NCBI GenBank assembly: GCA_011319805.1 | Contig: SJRY01000246.1 | Location: 62,001 to 126,000, forward strand | DNA length: 64,000 nt | DNA from: Macrocybe gigantea | Taxonomy: Eukaryota; Basidiomycota; Agaricomycetes; Agaricales; Callistosporiaceae | Direction: 5' to 3' | Program-made: the position numbers and the translations under genes | The notes under the pieces: model-generated | What the model was told of the DNA's origin: nothing | Databases searched by the model: none | The model's input: the letters and a program-made list of their open reading frames with translations, nothing else | Shown: in pieces, positions 24,470-36,344 of the stretch | How positions within the stretch are numbered: the stretch's first letter is position 1 | How the letters are laid out: every line of letters starts with the position of its first letter

Positions 24470-26280
24470 ATGTCGTTCTTTGGGTCCTCGACCGCGGTGG
24501 CGGTATCCGCTCCGCCGATCCCCAGCATTGCCGTCACTTCGTCCTCGGGGGACAGGGACGTTGAAATAAGCGAGCCGCCGGCGGACTCTGTGTCCTCGAT
24601 CGCGTTTTCGCCGCAAGCCAACTATCTCGCAGTCGGGAGTTGGGATAACAGTGTACGCGCTCAGCTGCTTGCTCTGTTGTCTTTGTTATGGTTGCTCACG
24701 CGTGGAACTCTTATTTCTCCTTGCTGGCATGCAGGTTCGGATATACGAAGTCAGCGCGTCTGGCCAGGCGCAAGGAAAGGCGATGTATCAGCACCAAGCG
24801 CCAGTGCTGAGTGTGTGCTGGAACAAGGTAACGAAACTTTTTTATTTCGTTCCTTCATCTAGAGTCTGCTTCCATACGGAGACACCGTTTTTTGAAGCTG
24901 CGGGTCTATTGCGTCTCAAATTCTGATCATGGCTGTTCTTTTTTCTGTATCCAGGACGGCAATAAGATCTTCTCCGGCGGCGGCGACAATGCAGGACGCG
25001 CTTATGACACGACCACGGGTCAAGCCGTGCAAGTCGCGCAGCACGACGCGCCGATCAGGGTCGTGCGATGGGTAGACGCCGCCGGCACTGGTATTTTGGC
25101 CACAGGAAGCTGGGACAAGACGCTCAAGGCGAGTGTTTCGAGCTTTTCGAACCTGGTTCGCGCGTCTGGTATCCAAGAAAAGCAGAGAAGAAAATGCTGC
25201 GTTTCGTGATGATCAATCTGTGGCTTCGGCGACGGTCGTCCAGCGCTCCACAGCATGTCCTAATATCATACCCTTCTCCCCGTCGAGCATCGCGATAGAT
25301 ACCCATACTCACCGTATTTGCGTTAGTATTGGGACTTGCGGGCGCCCGTTCCTGTGGCGAGCGTAAGCCTGCCAGAACGATGTTACTCCTTTGACGTGCA
25401 GTTCCCGCTCATGGTGGTCGGCACCGCGGAGCGACACATTCAAATTTACAATCTCAATAACCCAAACACGCCCTACAAAGTGAGATTGATATCTCCCTGG
25501 TTAGTCAAAAAGTCCTCACAGCTGACCATCGCACGTTTTGTACGTTATGCGATTAGACCCTGTCCTCGCCACTGAAATGGCAGACTCGTGTCGTGTCATG
25601 TTTCCCGTCTGATACTCCAAACAGCGGGTTCGCCGTTGGGAGTGTAGAAGGAAGGGTAGCGATCCAGCAAGTATAATACCGGTACTATGATGTCAGGATC
25701 GGAGATGACGATTTTTCCTTGCAGATATGTGGAAGACAAAGATTCTGCGTGAGCGGATGGGTGCTGCGTACTGAATGGTTTGACTGAATACACACATTGC
25801 AGTTTGAATTTTTCATTCAAATGTCACCGACGTGATTCTACTCCGGACGCCAAAGATCAAGCGATTATATTTGCCGTCAACGACATTTCATTCAATCCAG
25901 CCCATGGAACATTCTCAACATGTGGTATGATTGTTGCATTGTTAGGGTTCTACCCCATTGATAGGAGCGTTGGTCAGGTTCTGATGGAGTAGTGAACTTT
26001 TGGGACAAAGATGCGCGTCAGCGATTGAAGAGTACGTGGCAACCAATGTCCTTGCTCAAACGCACGCCTGTCTGGTGCTCATCATTCTGTCTCTACAGCA
26101 TTTGACTCGGTGGCCGGGCCGATCACGACGACTGCGTTCAATCACAATGGAACCATATTCGCATATGCCGTATCCTATGACTGGTCAAGAGGACACACAG
26201 GCAATACAGCGGACCACGCCACAAAAATCATGCTGCACGCTTGTAAAGAAGAGGAAGTGAAGAAGCGTCCAAGAAAGTAG
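24470..26280 (+). CDS. RAE1/GLE2 mRNA export WD40 protein, copy B
   Basis: Tandem paralogue of the gene just upstream, same strand, start 340 bp after its stop. Nine exons: 24470-24652, 24735-24827, 24955-25128, 25327-25479, 25557-25666, 25725-25748, 25803-25924, 25978-26031 and 26099-26280, 364 residues. Exons 2, 3, 4, 6, 7, 8 and 9 have exactly the same length as in copy A, and all intron phases agree. The propeller is intact and about 80% identical to copy A by eye over its first half; the N-terminal 30 residues and all introns differ. Two introns appear to be GC-AG: 25129-25326 (GCGAGT, unusually long at 198 nt) and 25667-25724 (GCAAGT). I cannot tell which copy keeps the ancestral role. 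Confidence 0.93.
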
Positions 26281-26704
26281 ACATCTTATCAAGCTACTGC
26301 TCACATGCTTGGCGATGCAGGGCAATGCTGTGGAATGACGCATTTCGGATACAGTAGCATCCATCTTCTTTGGCTCGACTAATTGGTTCACCTTTCTTTC
26401 TTGGCTTTGCTCCTTGGTTCGGAAGTAAAAACGGTGCAGTAGGTCGTAGTTCTCATGTCATACCCGTTGAATTCAATGACGATTTAAATTAATCATAGAT
26501 ATGAAGGGCTATTGATACAGAATTTTCGATCTTTGCTCATCGCGGAGATAGCATGCATGAGCATTCGTAATGTGGCAGGAGTGTGTCGTGATGGGTGGCG
26601 GAGGAACGAATGTGTGACGAACGCCCATAGGAAGCATTTGACAAGTAGTGGGAAGGAACAAGTCCAGTGAGGGACTAAAGCCGAGACTTGTGGTAACGGT
26701 TGAG

Positions 26705-27308
26705 TCATGATTTCATGACGACCCAGGCTGCGACGCCCATTGCAACAGCAAGGACAACGAGTATGAGCAATGCCCATAGGCATCGGAACGCCCATTTCAC
26801 CTCTGCTGTTCGCATCTCAGAGATAATGCGCTGGCGCTCCTCTTCGGTTTTTTCGGGCAGCCAGGCTTCGGACGTGTCGGATGCAGGCGGAGCGCGCAGA
26901 GGTGATAAGAGGATGAGGGCTCCCATGATCCAAAACGGAGGGAACACTAGATGAATTGCATTGTCACTAAACCGGTTCGAATGGGTGTGACCCGGAGAAA
27001 AAGGAATACTCACGAAAGCCAAATTTAAAAAGATATTTAGCCAGTGTGACTGGTTCTGGCGCCTTTCTCGAGTAGGGAGGAAGGTCATCGACATATGGAG
27101 GAAGGACATCGTCGACTGTTTGATCGTGGCGGCTCTCGTGGGTGCGAGAGGAGGCTAGCGGGTAGCCGAAGAAATCATCAACAGGATTTGTCGTGAATTG
27201 AGTAGGTGGCGTCCTCAAGACGTTTGTGATGGCAGGCGTAGGAGTGGACAAGGAAGTCTGAGCTTCCAGGTCGACCATGTTGGAAGCGACCGCGGCAGAA
27301 GAAGACAT
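26705..27308 (-). CDS. Small two-segment membrane protein, tandem copy 1
   Basis: Two exons: 27308-27014 and 26946-26705, with a 67-nt intron, giving 178 residues. The N-terminal half is Ser/Thr/Pro-rich with two PPY-type motifs (LPPYVDDLPPYS), which could bind WW domains. Next comes KYLFKFGF, a hydrophobic segment (LFPPFWIMGALILL), a charged stretch (EEERQRIISEMRTAEVKWAFRC), and a strong C-terminal membrane helix (LWALLILVVLAVAMGVAAWVV). I recognise it only as a type often seen in basidiomycetes. A paralogue with the same plan and intron position lies at 28171-28844. Function unknown. Confidence 0.75.
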
Positions 27309-28170
27309 TATGTCGATGATGTCGAAAGATTTGGTGGATTAGACGGTGCTGAGGGCTTTTCTTCGAATCTGAGGGATGCGAATGATGAGGTAGGGGCATG
27401 GATTCGCGTCGGTTATATATCTGCACGTCATTTCGATGCTTCTGTGGAGGATTGGTCCAATCCACAAAAATTCGGGATTGGAGTCCGCCGTCGTCAAGGA
27501 ACGTGGCTACGGATTGGTGAAAGTACCTTTCACGCCTACAATCATCAATATGTACAAACAATGGTCCAAGCTTCAGAGTTTGCGACAGACGGCGGTCAAA
27601 GCGGTCCATTTGGGGGATGTAAGCACACAAGAGGTAAATTGTACATAACATCAAGTTTTTCGTATTCATTATAATTGAAGACTTACCAGCATAGCGTTCT
27701 TGCGGTCTGCGTTCTACTAAGAATTGCCAGATAAAGAAGCAGATAAATTTTACTGTATCTAGTAATTTCGGCAAAGACCAATCGCCCAGATCAAATGGTG
27801 CAAAACTTGTGCACCCACAATGGCAAACTACTTGATTTGGGTACGCCTACTTCTCATCTTTTCGATTGGTCTTTTTATACCGAAACGGGACCGTTTTCAA
27901 CTCAATTCGTCGTCCTAGAGGGTATTCCGAAGGACTGACACTTCATGCAGCCTGGTCTGCACACCAAGCCAACGTTGCCCTTAACTCAATACTCTGGTTC
28001 AGGAACCTGTGCGGGGCTTGGGCCTCTACTGACGAGTACGCACTAACTATTCAATGAAATGAAATCAAGGTGTTGACTGACAAGGTCGGGCCTTCATGAT
28101 GTTCCTGGAAGGACCAGGATATGAGCGCGGCCGCGCCCTAGCTGTTTTAGGTTGAGGCAATGGCATTATC
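27309..28170. other. Spacer between the two small membrane-protein genes
   Basis: About 860 bp holding the promoter of copy 1 and the 3' end of copy 2. A 198-codon open frame on the minus strand (27178-27774) overlaps copy 1 in another frame and has no protein-like features, so I left it out. Confidence 0.4.
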
Positions 28171-28844
28171 TCAGCGCCGCACCACCAACGTAGCCCATAA
28201 CGATAGCGATAGAGCGATGGCAAGACATGCGGTGATTCCGAACGCCCAAGCACATCTCTCCGCCCACCTGATCTCCGTTTTCCGCCACGACTGCGACGAC
28301 CACTCTGATGAATACGATGCCAGCCCTGAAGGTTCTCTACGGAACAGTCTGAGCACGGCGTTCTGCAGTGTCCGGCTTAACAATAGCGCGCCCAGGAGCC
28401 AGAACAAGGGAAGGACTGCACGTCAAACGCAGGGAAAGCAGCAAGTCAGGAAGAGGTGGGATACTCGATGGACTGGTTGCACGAACCGAAACCGCAGAAG
28501 AACAGATACTTGCTGGCGCTTGGTGAATCGCTTTGTGGGTCGTTTTGTGGTTCACCTTGCACAGGGCTTGCGACATACGGGGGTAACTCCACATCCTTTG
28601 TATAAGGCGGAAGGCCTTCGCTGCTCACATTCCACGTGGTGAAGACGAGCCATTCCTCGTCGATGTGCCGAAGAGTGCGCGAGCTTCGTCCAGCGGCTTG
28701 CGTGGAGGATGAGGACGAGGACGAGAGCATCGAAGGGGAGACTCTGCGATTGGAAGGAACGGAGGCATTTGCGTGATGTTGTGATCTTGGAGCGTTTCCA
28801 GAGAGGTATGCTGACATGGGAAAAGGAATAGCGATGGACAGCAT
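28171..28844 (-). CDS. Small two-segment membrane protein, tandem copy 2
   Basis: Two exons: 28844-28487 and 28415-28171, with a 71-nt intron whose donor is GTTCGT, giving 200 residues. Same plan as the neighbour at 26705: a disordered N-terminus with a poly-Ser run, PPY-like motifs (LPPYTKDVELPPYV), KYLFFCGF just before the intron, LPLFWLLGALLL after it, then WSSQSWRKTEIRWAERCAWAF and a final membrane helix. The intron falls at the same point and phase in both. Overall similarity is low outside the KYLF and WAxRC blocks, so the duplication is old. Confidence 0.72.
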
Positions 28845-29490
28845 TCTGGAGTATGAACAACAACGAGGGACGGCCTACGTTTGGGAGGCTCTGGCTAAAA
28901 CGGTGTATGGGATTTCCTTTGCCTTGCCTCTACTTTATACGGTAGGTTTGCCTCGCGTTTTATAATCTCATTGTCCACATTCGTCTTCATTTTAGTTGGA
29001 CTGAGGGTGTTAATCTTAGCGAGACGAATGCCTGCGGCGTGCGCAACATTGACTAAGAGATGGAACCGTGCCTGTTGCGACTGTATCAGCAATGCAGGGC
29101 TCAGCCATAATCGGTAACTAAATGAATCTGACGGTTTTCGGTAGGGCAGAGCCATCTCCCGACCTAGCAGAAACGCCTAAATTCCACATTTTGATCAGAA
29201 AAGTCGATGGCAACACTGATATCATGACATTTTTTTTAGGAAAGCAGGCTATTCCATCTTCTATGCAGGGAGCATGTGCATCACACTGTTGTGAACATAC
29301 GGAGAGTCTCACCAAAGCGGGTCATCGCCACTTGATGCCGAGTTTTGCTTCCGGAACAATGTTCGCGGTTGATCCAGACGCCACTAATACTCTACTTCTC
29401 GTGATCAGTCTGCAAAAGGTACGCGTCGCAAATATTATAGTATGGTACATTCAAAACATAAGCACGCCAGCGATGCGGTGCGATGCGGCG
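28845..29490. other. Intergenic region before the P450 3' end
   Basis: About 650 bp: upstream side of membrane-protein copy 2 and 3' side of the P450 gene. I see nothing else in it. The open frame at 29122-30117 on the plus strand is the antisense shadow of the P450. Confidence 0.4.
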
Positions 29491-31822
29491 CTACTTTCTG
29501 TGCGTCAGAACGACAGGAAGTTTTCCTTTCATCATGACAAAGTAGTCCAGCATATCGGCCTCCCAGCATTTGGGATCGTACCCGCCTTCCAAACGTATCT
29601 CAAACTTCTGCATCAAAAGGCAGACCAGCATGCGCATCTCCATCCATGCCAGATTTTTTCCGACGCAGTTCGAGGGCCCGATGGAGAAGGGAATGAACGC
29701 GTCGGTGTTGAGAATGACTTTGCTCTGGTCGGCAAAGATTTTCGGTTCCAGCTCTTTTTGCTGGTCCATCGGGAGCCAACGCTCGGGCACGAACGAGGTG
29801 CTCAAAGGAGAGAAATACCGAGGGTCACGGTGCAAGCAGTAGAATGGAATGAATGTGCTGGTGCCGTCGGGTACATAACTGCAAAGCGTCGCTGGTCAGC
29901 GCAATTTCTCTCGAATCGACGCATCTGCAGACGCACTATGGTCCAACTGCACGTCCCCCGTGACCTGGTTCAGGTGCTCTCTGGCTTCCGCTCAAAACCG
30001 GAGGCAACAAACGAAGGCTTTCATTGCTTATGTGAGAAAAAAACACCGAATCAGCCACGAAACAGAAGAAAAACGCGGTCGCAAATGAAGATGCCATACA
30101 TTGCCGCGTTCAGGTAAGGCATATGTGCCTGTTTCGCATAGTCCATAACTTGATCGCCGAGCTCATCGATTTCAGTTTGCAGGCGCTTGTAGGTGACGGG
30201 GTTGGTGAGAAGGAAGAAGAACAGGTTTGTTAGGGCACTCGATGTCGTGTCTGAGCCTGCAATGATCGCCAGGCCACCTGAAACAACCGGTCAGCTAACC
30301 CAACATTTTGCCGACAACTCGAGCTGTTGTTCGTCACCATCGCTGATAACTTCTGGCACGGTAGGGGGCTGTGTGGCTACGCCATCTTCGTCCATCTTTT
30401 CCAATCAGAAATGATTAACATGCAAAGCTTGCAGGAATGGAATGAAATCACGTACTAGATGATGGAAGAGATCCTTATGCGTCGAACCTTGCTTCCTTCT
30501 CATGCCCGCGCGTTTTTGAGCATGGGCGCGGAATGCTTTGAGATCCTCTGCAAAGTTTGGGAATCTCAAGAACAGCGCTCCCAGCCATGGGACATGACTC
30601 ATGAATATGGCATTCCTATCAGAGCAGTGTTGATGAGCCATAAACGGAAGGCAAAATAAATAAATAAATGGCGAGCACGAAAATGCTTACTTCTGTCCAG
30701 CATCAAGCAGGTGCCATAACCCATCGACATCACCATCACGCATCATCTCTGACCCTCCTCCGAAGCTGCCGCGTGGACCATATGTTCAGAGGCGCAGCTG
30801 GTGACGAAAATAGGTAAGACATACGCGAGATCATTCATGAAATCGTAACTGTATGAACAGCATGTCAGCGTGCTCACAAGTAGATATGTAGTACATCAAC
30901 CCACGTGAAATAAGATATCCATTTCGTGAGGTTTACGGTCCCAACCTGACTGTCCAATGTCTCCACCAGTTGCAAGCACCGGTTGGTGATCATGACCTCA
31001 TAGCCCTTGAGAGCGGCGGAATTGAAAGCTCTGGTCCATGGACGACGACGACGGGTGTGTTCGGTGTTGTTCCTGATAGCTATCATCGGTCTTGTCTGTT
31101 CGTGTTCCGGAAGGCGGCCGTCCCAGACTGTTCAGCAATGCGTTTGAAGAACTTTTTCAGACACGGAATTGTCTCTCCCGATCATCAAATGAAAAACTTA
31201 CACGGTCCCTTCGGAAGGCCATTCGGACCCATCAGGGGAACTACGGCATCCACATCCCGGATGGACAGCTCATTAGGACCTGTGCAGAACGAGCAGAGAC
31301 GTGGAAGCATCAGAATCAATTGTAAAACACGACCACTGTTAAAAATCTCTCCAACGCACCGACTCGCACCACGTCTCCGTACTTCGCGTGCAGGTGATCG
31401 TAATACAGATGCTGCTTGCCCTTCAAAGACAAGAACGCGAACCAGAACTTGCTGATCTTGCACACCAACGGACCGGGGTATCTCGCCAGCGGGTGCCAGG
31501 GCGAGAGCCTGTAGGCCACGGTTGATCCCAGGATGGTCGACCAGTAGATGACAAAAGTCTGTAGTACGCCCGCGAGGATGCCACGAGAACGACGGATCAG
31601 GATGGCGCTCAAGAAAACGGGAATCAGGAGCAGAAGAACAACGAGATGCGTCGGCTCATGAGTTTCCGTCCGTTTGAATATCAAGTAGGTCGTCTGCACA
31701 GGTCCGCAATCCGTCAGCACCGCCAGACACTGTGAAATTTGGTAGCTGCTCACGAAACCAGCCCCGACGACGGTGAGGACACTATCCCAGTAGGATCCAG
31801 AGAGAACGCGCAAGATGTCCAT
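29491..31822 (-). CDS. Cytochrome P450 monooxygenase, intact
   Basis: Ten exons: 31822-31360, 31279-31202, 31127-30905, 30848-30825, 30765-30691, 30615-30456, 30395-30338, 30277-30100, 30026-29937 and 29878-29491. Every junction keeps phase, giving 578 residues. The N-terminus has several hydrophobic segments, more than a single anchor, followed by the Pro-rich hinge (HPLARYPGPLVCKISKFW). P450 signatures: the I-helix AGSDTTSS oxygen-activation site, K-helix ESLRLLPP (ExxR), PERW, and the heme loop PFSIGPSNCVGKNLA with the Cys ligand. This is an ER-bound monooxygenase of the type expanded in basidiomycetes; the substrate cannot be read from sequence. It lies 530 bp downstream of a sterol C-5 desaturase on the same strand. 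Exon 4 is only 24 nt. Confidence 0.94.
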
Positions 31823-32354
31823 CGGGTTGAAGGTTGGCGAATCCCACGTTAGGTAGACACATATCTGTTAAGAGGTACCGTTCGGCACTGAGTAGAATTC
31901 TAAATGGCGTAAATGGTAGGCGGAATCACTGACAGGAGTTCCCCCTGGCTGTCATGGCCTAGATCAACAGTTGCATACTTCCGCACTCTGCGACGCTAAA
32001 CTCTGTCTCTTCGAGACCGCTATTCTCCAAGAAGCGCGCCGTAATTACGTCGAATACAATCTCAAATGATGTGCATAGGAATGGGGTTGGAAGGAGCGAG
32101 ACTCTTTTGATTTATCGGGTCGCCATCTCGTTTTCACGTGAGGATGCACTGCAGGTCATCAACGCACAACTCTGGTCCGTCCTAGCAATACAATTGCCGC
32201 TTCATACAATGCAAGGACCAGACTCGTATGGACTCTAACGCCACAAAGCAGCCAAACAAGGTCATTTATATTAATGGTAAATAAGTAAATAAGTCATCTG
32301 CAGGATGCATATGTATCAGCGTCGTTACAACAAGCCAACCTTTGGCTAAATCTT
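31823..32354. other. P450 promoter region
   Basis: About 530 bp between the desaturase stop and the P450 start, both on the minus strand. No additional gene is seen. Confidence 0.4.
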
Positions 32355-33592
32355 TCATTGCTTCTTCGACTTTTCAAGATTCTTGACTTCAAGCAATGGG
32401 TCCAGCCGAGATTCAGGCTGTCGATACGAATCACCGACTCGATCCGCCCATGTGAAGTACTAATGTAAAACAAAGATAGAATGATGAGCGAGTTGCAGAG
32501 CGTGTGCATAATTTGAAAAGAACGTACTTGTCCGTAATTTACAGTGAAATAAATGTGATGCAGTGTATGGTGAGCAGGTCCGTTTATGATTTTTTCTAGC
32601 GGATGACCTGTGATCATATCGGAATCATGGATCTAGAAGAGAATCCGTCAGTTGGAGTTCCAGATTCCGCGTTATAGATCAGATGCGCACGAGGATGGTC
32701 CAGAAATTGACAAAAACGAAGAGAGCAAGATACACGTGTCGCTGGAGGGGAATATGAAGACGAAGAGATGATATGGAACAGATTGCAAATAGCCATCCAC
32801 AGGATGGAAGGCGTGCGATGAAAAAGGCGTCGGAACTATGATGTCATAACTCAGGTGAGGACGTGGAGATGCAGACCGCCAAGAAAAAGGACGTACTAAT
32901 CCACTTGTGATGGGGCTTATGGAGGAGTTTGTAGAGAATTGGGATATGGAGCCAGCGGTGGATCCAATATATGCAATAGTCTGTGAAGAACAGGAAACTG
33001 CAACGAATCACAAAACGAGTTGAATTCAACAAACAAATATCACTCACAATGGCACCGACGCAACGAGGTACGCGTATCCGTACGTGTCGAACCCATCGTA
33101 TAGCCTCGAGTAGCCCATGACCTCGGCTTGGAACCAGGGTAATGTCAAGAGCATCATGACAGGAAACGCGCTAAGACTGCTCTGGATTTCCAGCTTCACT
33201 TGATTTTTGAGAAAACGCGGATGCTTCATCATCTCGTGGTTGAAGATGAATCGATACGAGAGCCAAGCGAAGAGAAAATAAAGCACATGAATGCCAATAA
33301 GGATGATGGCAATCAAAGAGATGAGCTGTCTAGGCACGTAGTCGCGTGGCCATGCTGATATTTGCGCCAAAGGTTTGGCGGAGTTGTAAAGCGAGGAAAG
33401 GTCATCTATGGGTAGAGCTGGATGCGGGAGGTGCGCGATCATTTGCGACCACGTCGAGTCTGAACCAGCGATCGGGAGGACTGCCGAGCCGTTGGCCAAT
33501 GATGAGGTATTGATAAATGCGGAGACCGGGACGGCCCTTGCCCATAGGGCATCCAGGAAGAGGTCATCACATATCTGGAGTACGAGATCCAT
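32355..33592 (-). CDS. ERG3: Sterol C-5 desaturase (ERG3 family), one apparent frameshift
   Basis: Introduces the C-5 double bond in ergosterol synthesis; ER membrane, di-iron enzyme using cytochrome b5. Five exons: 33592-33048, 32997-32897, 32835-32691, 32632-32528 and 32459-32355, 333 residues with the missing base counted. All three His boxes are present: HRWLH, HKPHH and HTLHH. Also visible are [14 protein letters not shown] and VNFWTILIHDS. In exon 3 the CCCC (GGGG at 32747-32750 on the plus strand) is one base short: the phase of both flanking introns and the conserved FPLQRHVY sequence require one more C. I read this as a sequence error. Membrane helices precede each His box. Confidence 0.93.
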
Positions 33593-36344
33593 GAGGAGAA
33601 AGCGACCGATGACGAAGGAAGTCTAGGGAACGCGCAAGACGTTCTGAACGTCGTTGACAAAACTAAGTAACGCACCAGTCAGTCGGACGAGTTGGACTTA
33701 TATGTTTCCCGGAATCAGACCACTATGAATAAATTTCCAACGTCACGTGCCGGCGAAGGTGCAGCCGTTTGATTGAAACGATCGCGACTCCGGCCCCGAA
33801 CCCGGCATGCTTCACTTTCACAACAGGCTAGAGCATGCATTACAATGCAAATGCGTGTTCCAGGCCTAAATCAAAGGTTCTGTACGATACGGAGCTTTAA
33901 AGAATTCAATGTCTGACCAAGTCGTATCATATGGTATTTCATTCGTACTCTTCAACGCATTGTCGTCCGATTCACGCGTCGCCTGTGTGTGTCACTGTGC
34001 AGTACATGCCTAGTTCCTTAGTACTATTCATCTGTGAAAATCTCCGTGGTCTGCTCGTTGGAATGTGCATCGATCGGAACACAGCGGATGACGCGCTCAA
34101 GGACATGAGCGATGCCGCGCGGCGACAGCCGGATCCTTGGATTTTCTTGAATACAACGGCAAGCTGTGGCTATGGAAGACAAAAACAAGCAGCTTTGCAC
34201 GACGGCAGTAAATATGAAAGGGCGTTCTTTAAATGCTTGGGGGTCCTTCAATATGCTCCACTTTGCGACCGCGACACGATGCTTCACACATCGGATCAAC
34301 GTGCCGAACGCGACTGTCAGTGCGTAACCAACACACATTTGACGTGACCTCGAGCCCGCCATGAAACCCTGTTTCGTCAAAGACAGGGCCAACCTCAATA
34401 CAATGATTGACCTTGACGTTGACTGTTGGAATCGGGAAGCGACGCTCCTGCGTAATATAAGGAATGCGCAGCTCAAAGTGAACAATCATTTGCACCTTGA
34501 AGGCTAGTGTGAACGCAAGTTAAAAATAATGCAGGGCACGGGAACGGCGCCACCCACCATCCAGTCATCCACAGACCAAATCACATCCTCGCGCCAAAAT
34601 TGGGCCAGAAAAAGGACATCACGAGCATATATTTTAAGCCTGCCCTGGTACACACTGGTCGAGGCTTGCAGAGGCATTTTGGCATTTTTTTAGACCTGAC
34701 GTGTAAACGCAAGTGTGCCTTCTGCTCCATGTATGAGTAAGTGGGACGCCTGGAAGGCGTAATCTCGTCTCAGACATTCGAAAGGAAAGGAAACATATCG
34801 CCAGGATGAATGAAAGCGCCGACGCATTTGGTAAATTTAGCTGCGTCATTGTGGAACGCGGGAATGCGAGCCCGGGACCTTGTCTGCGGGTTCAGAGACT
34901 CAAGGGACGTCTTGCGCTCAGTTGGACTTGGGGATTCCAGCCAAGCAAGTTGCTGCACAAGATCCCAATTGAATCGCGCCTACAAAGCAGGATCTCAAAC
35001 CTGGATTCCGTCTGAGCAGCAGAAGGAAATGCACCTGAGAAACTCTTGTAATCCATGAACTGGCGTCGTGTGTAGATTTAGAAATCCGGAGTGGACATAA
35101 GCTATGAGAATGTATCCTCCCTCAGGATAAAGGGAAACCGATTCCACGAAAGTCGTCGAACAAAATCAGGAACACTGGGAAGCAAGTTACCTTGGCTAGC
35201 TTACCCACACAGTCGGGAAGGTCGTCGGACGGCGCCAATCCACTGAAACGCTGGCTGGTTTCTCATCGTTCCTTCCTGCCACTGTTTTGGGACCGGCAAC
35301 TGTCCAGCCAGGTGAGTAGAGCGGCTCCGGCGATTGAACAAACGGTGGTTAAGCGTGGGCGTCTGCTGGGACACATATGACGCATTGATGCGAGAAGACT
35401 TCGCGCCAAACATTTGTGAAACACCTCGGAACGACTGTCGAAGGACTGACAGTGAAAAGTCCTGCTTCAAGGCCAGAAAAATAAAACAATGAAAAGCGAT
35501 GCAGTTCTAGTGCGACCAAAGAAACGTGGTTCATAGACTGAGTTGAGATAATACTTCCATTCCAGCATTGCAGACGGCTTGAGAACGGGGAGACCGCCAA
35601 AGGAGCTATAATTAACCTCAGACGCGCTGCGGTCCATTGGATTTGTCTATTCGTTCTGTCGTGCGAACGGGCGAAAGGAGAGTCGTTGCCTCATTGAGGG
35701 CTCTGTTTCGCAAGCGTGGGTGGGAACAAGCCAACCAAACAACGCGCAAACATCATTTGTCGTTCCTCATTCTTGTGAAAGTTGAAACTAGGAAAGCCAG
35801 ACTTATATCGGATCGTTTTCACGCGTCCTCGCGAGCATGGGGACGTACAACGACCGAATCGTGTGTGTCTGGCTGCCAAGTTGATGCGATTCCCTGGGCA
35901 GGGCCCGGTACGACACTCGTTCGAGCCTTTCTCATTCCAATCCCGCAAAGGGTGATTGGATCGGGCTGGTCCGACTGACGCAGTGCAGAGTCGCTCGTGG
36001 GCGGTTCTCAAGAGAGGAATCCACCACCCGTTGCAAATGACGACAGCTTTCATTCGCGGACGCTTTTTTCTCCTCTTTTCCTTCCGGCTCTCTCGATCTG
36101 TCCTGACCCTGCCTCTGTGACGGGCACCCTGGGACCCGACCGGCCGTGGCTTTCTCCTTCGCAAAATGCACTCATGCCACTCGTCACGGCTTGTCCATTT
36201 TTGTGCTGTGCACGAGCACACGGTGCTCACGCGGAGTCCTCTTAACTGGAGAGGCCCTTTTCTTCGGCGCCCCTCCTTGAGCCTTCCTTGTCTCTCTCTT
36301 CTTGATCAGACGAGAACCAAAGCTTAGCTGCCTCTCTGCTAGCC
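33593..36344. other. 2.7-kb region without a supportable gene
   Basis: Open stretches exist, the best being a 153-codon minus-strand frame at 34024-34485, but it has no ATG and I could not join it in phase to a neighbour. The 179-codon minus frame near 35691-36230 is Arg-rich and looks like chance. The right end holds the promoter of the secreted-protein gene at 36345. No terminal repeats or transposon proteins are seen. Confidence 0.4.

Larger units (their letters stand above)
22489..26280 (+). repeat. Tandem gene duplication (RAE1 A and B)
   Basis: Two consecutive same-strand genes with identical intron positions and mostly identical exon lengths, but diverged introns and spacers. This is an old tandem duplication and not an assembly artefact, since nucleotide differences run through every exon. 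Confidence 0.9.

Noticed and set aside
27178..27774. 198-codon minus-strand frame
   Set aside because: Overlaps the start of the spliced small membrane-protein gene in another frame and shows no domain.
29122..30117. 331-codon plus-strand open frame, the longest on that strand nearby
   Set aside because: Antisense to the last exons of an intact P450 with all its motifs; no protein features of its own.
32614..32796. Separate short minus-strand ORF inside ERG3
   Set aside because: It is the ERG3 exon read out of frame because of the lost base at 32747-32750.
35691..36230. 179-codon Arg-rich minus-strand frame
   Set aside because: Codon use is unlike the real genes here and it covers the promoter of the secreted gene at 36345.
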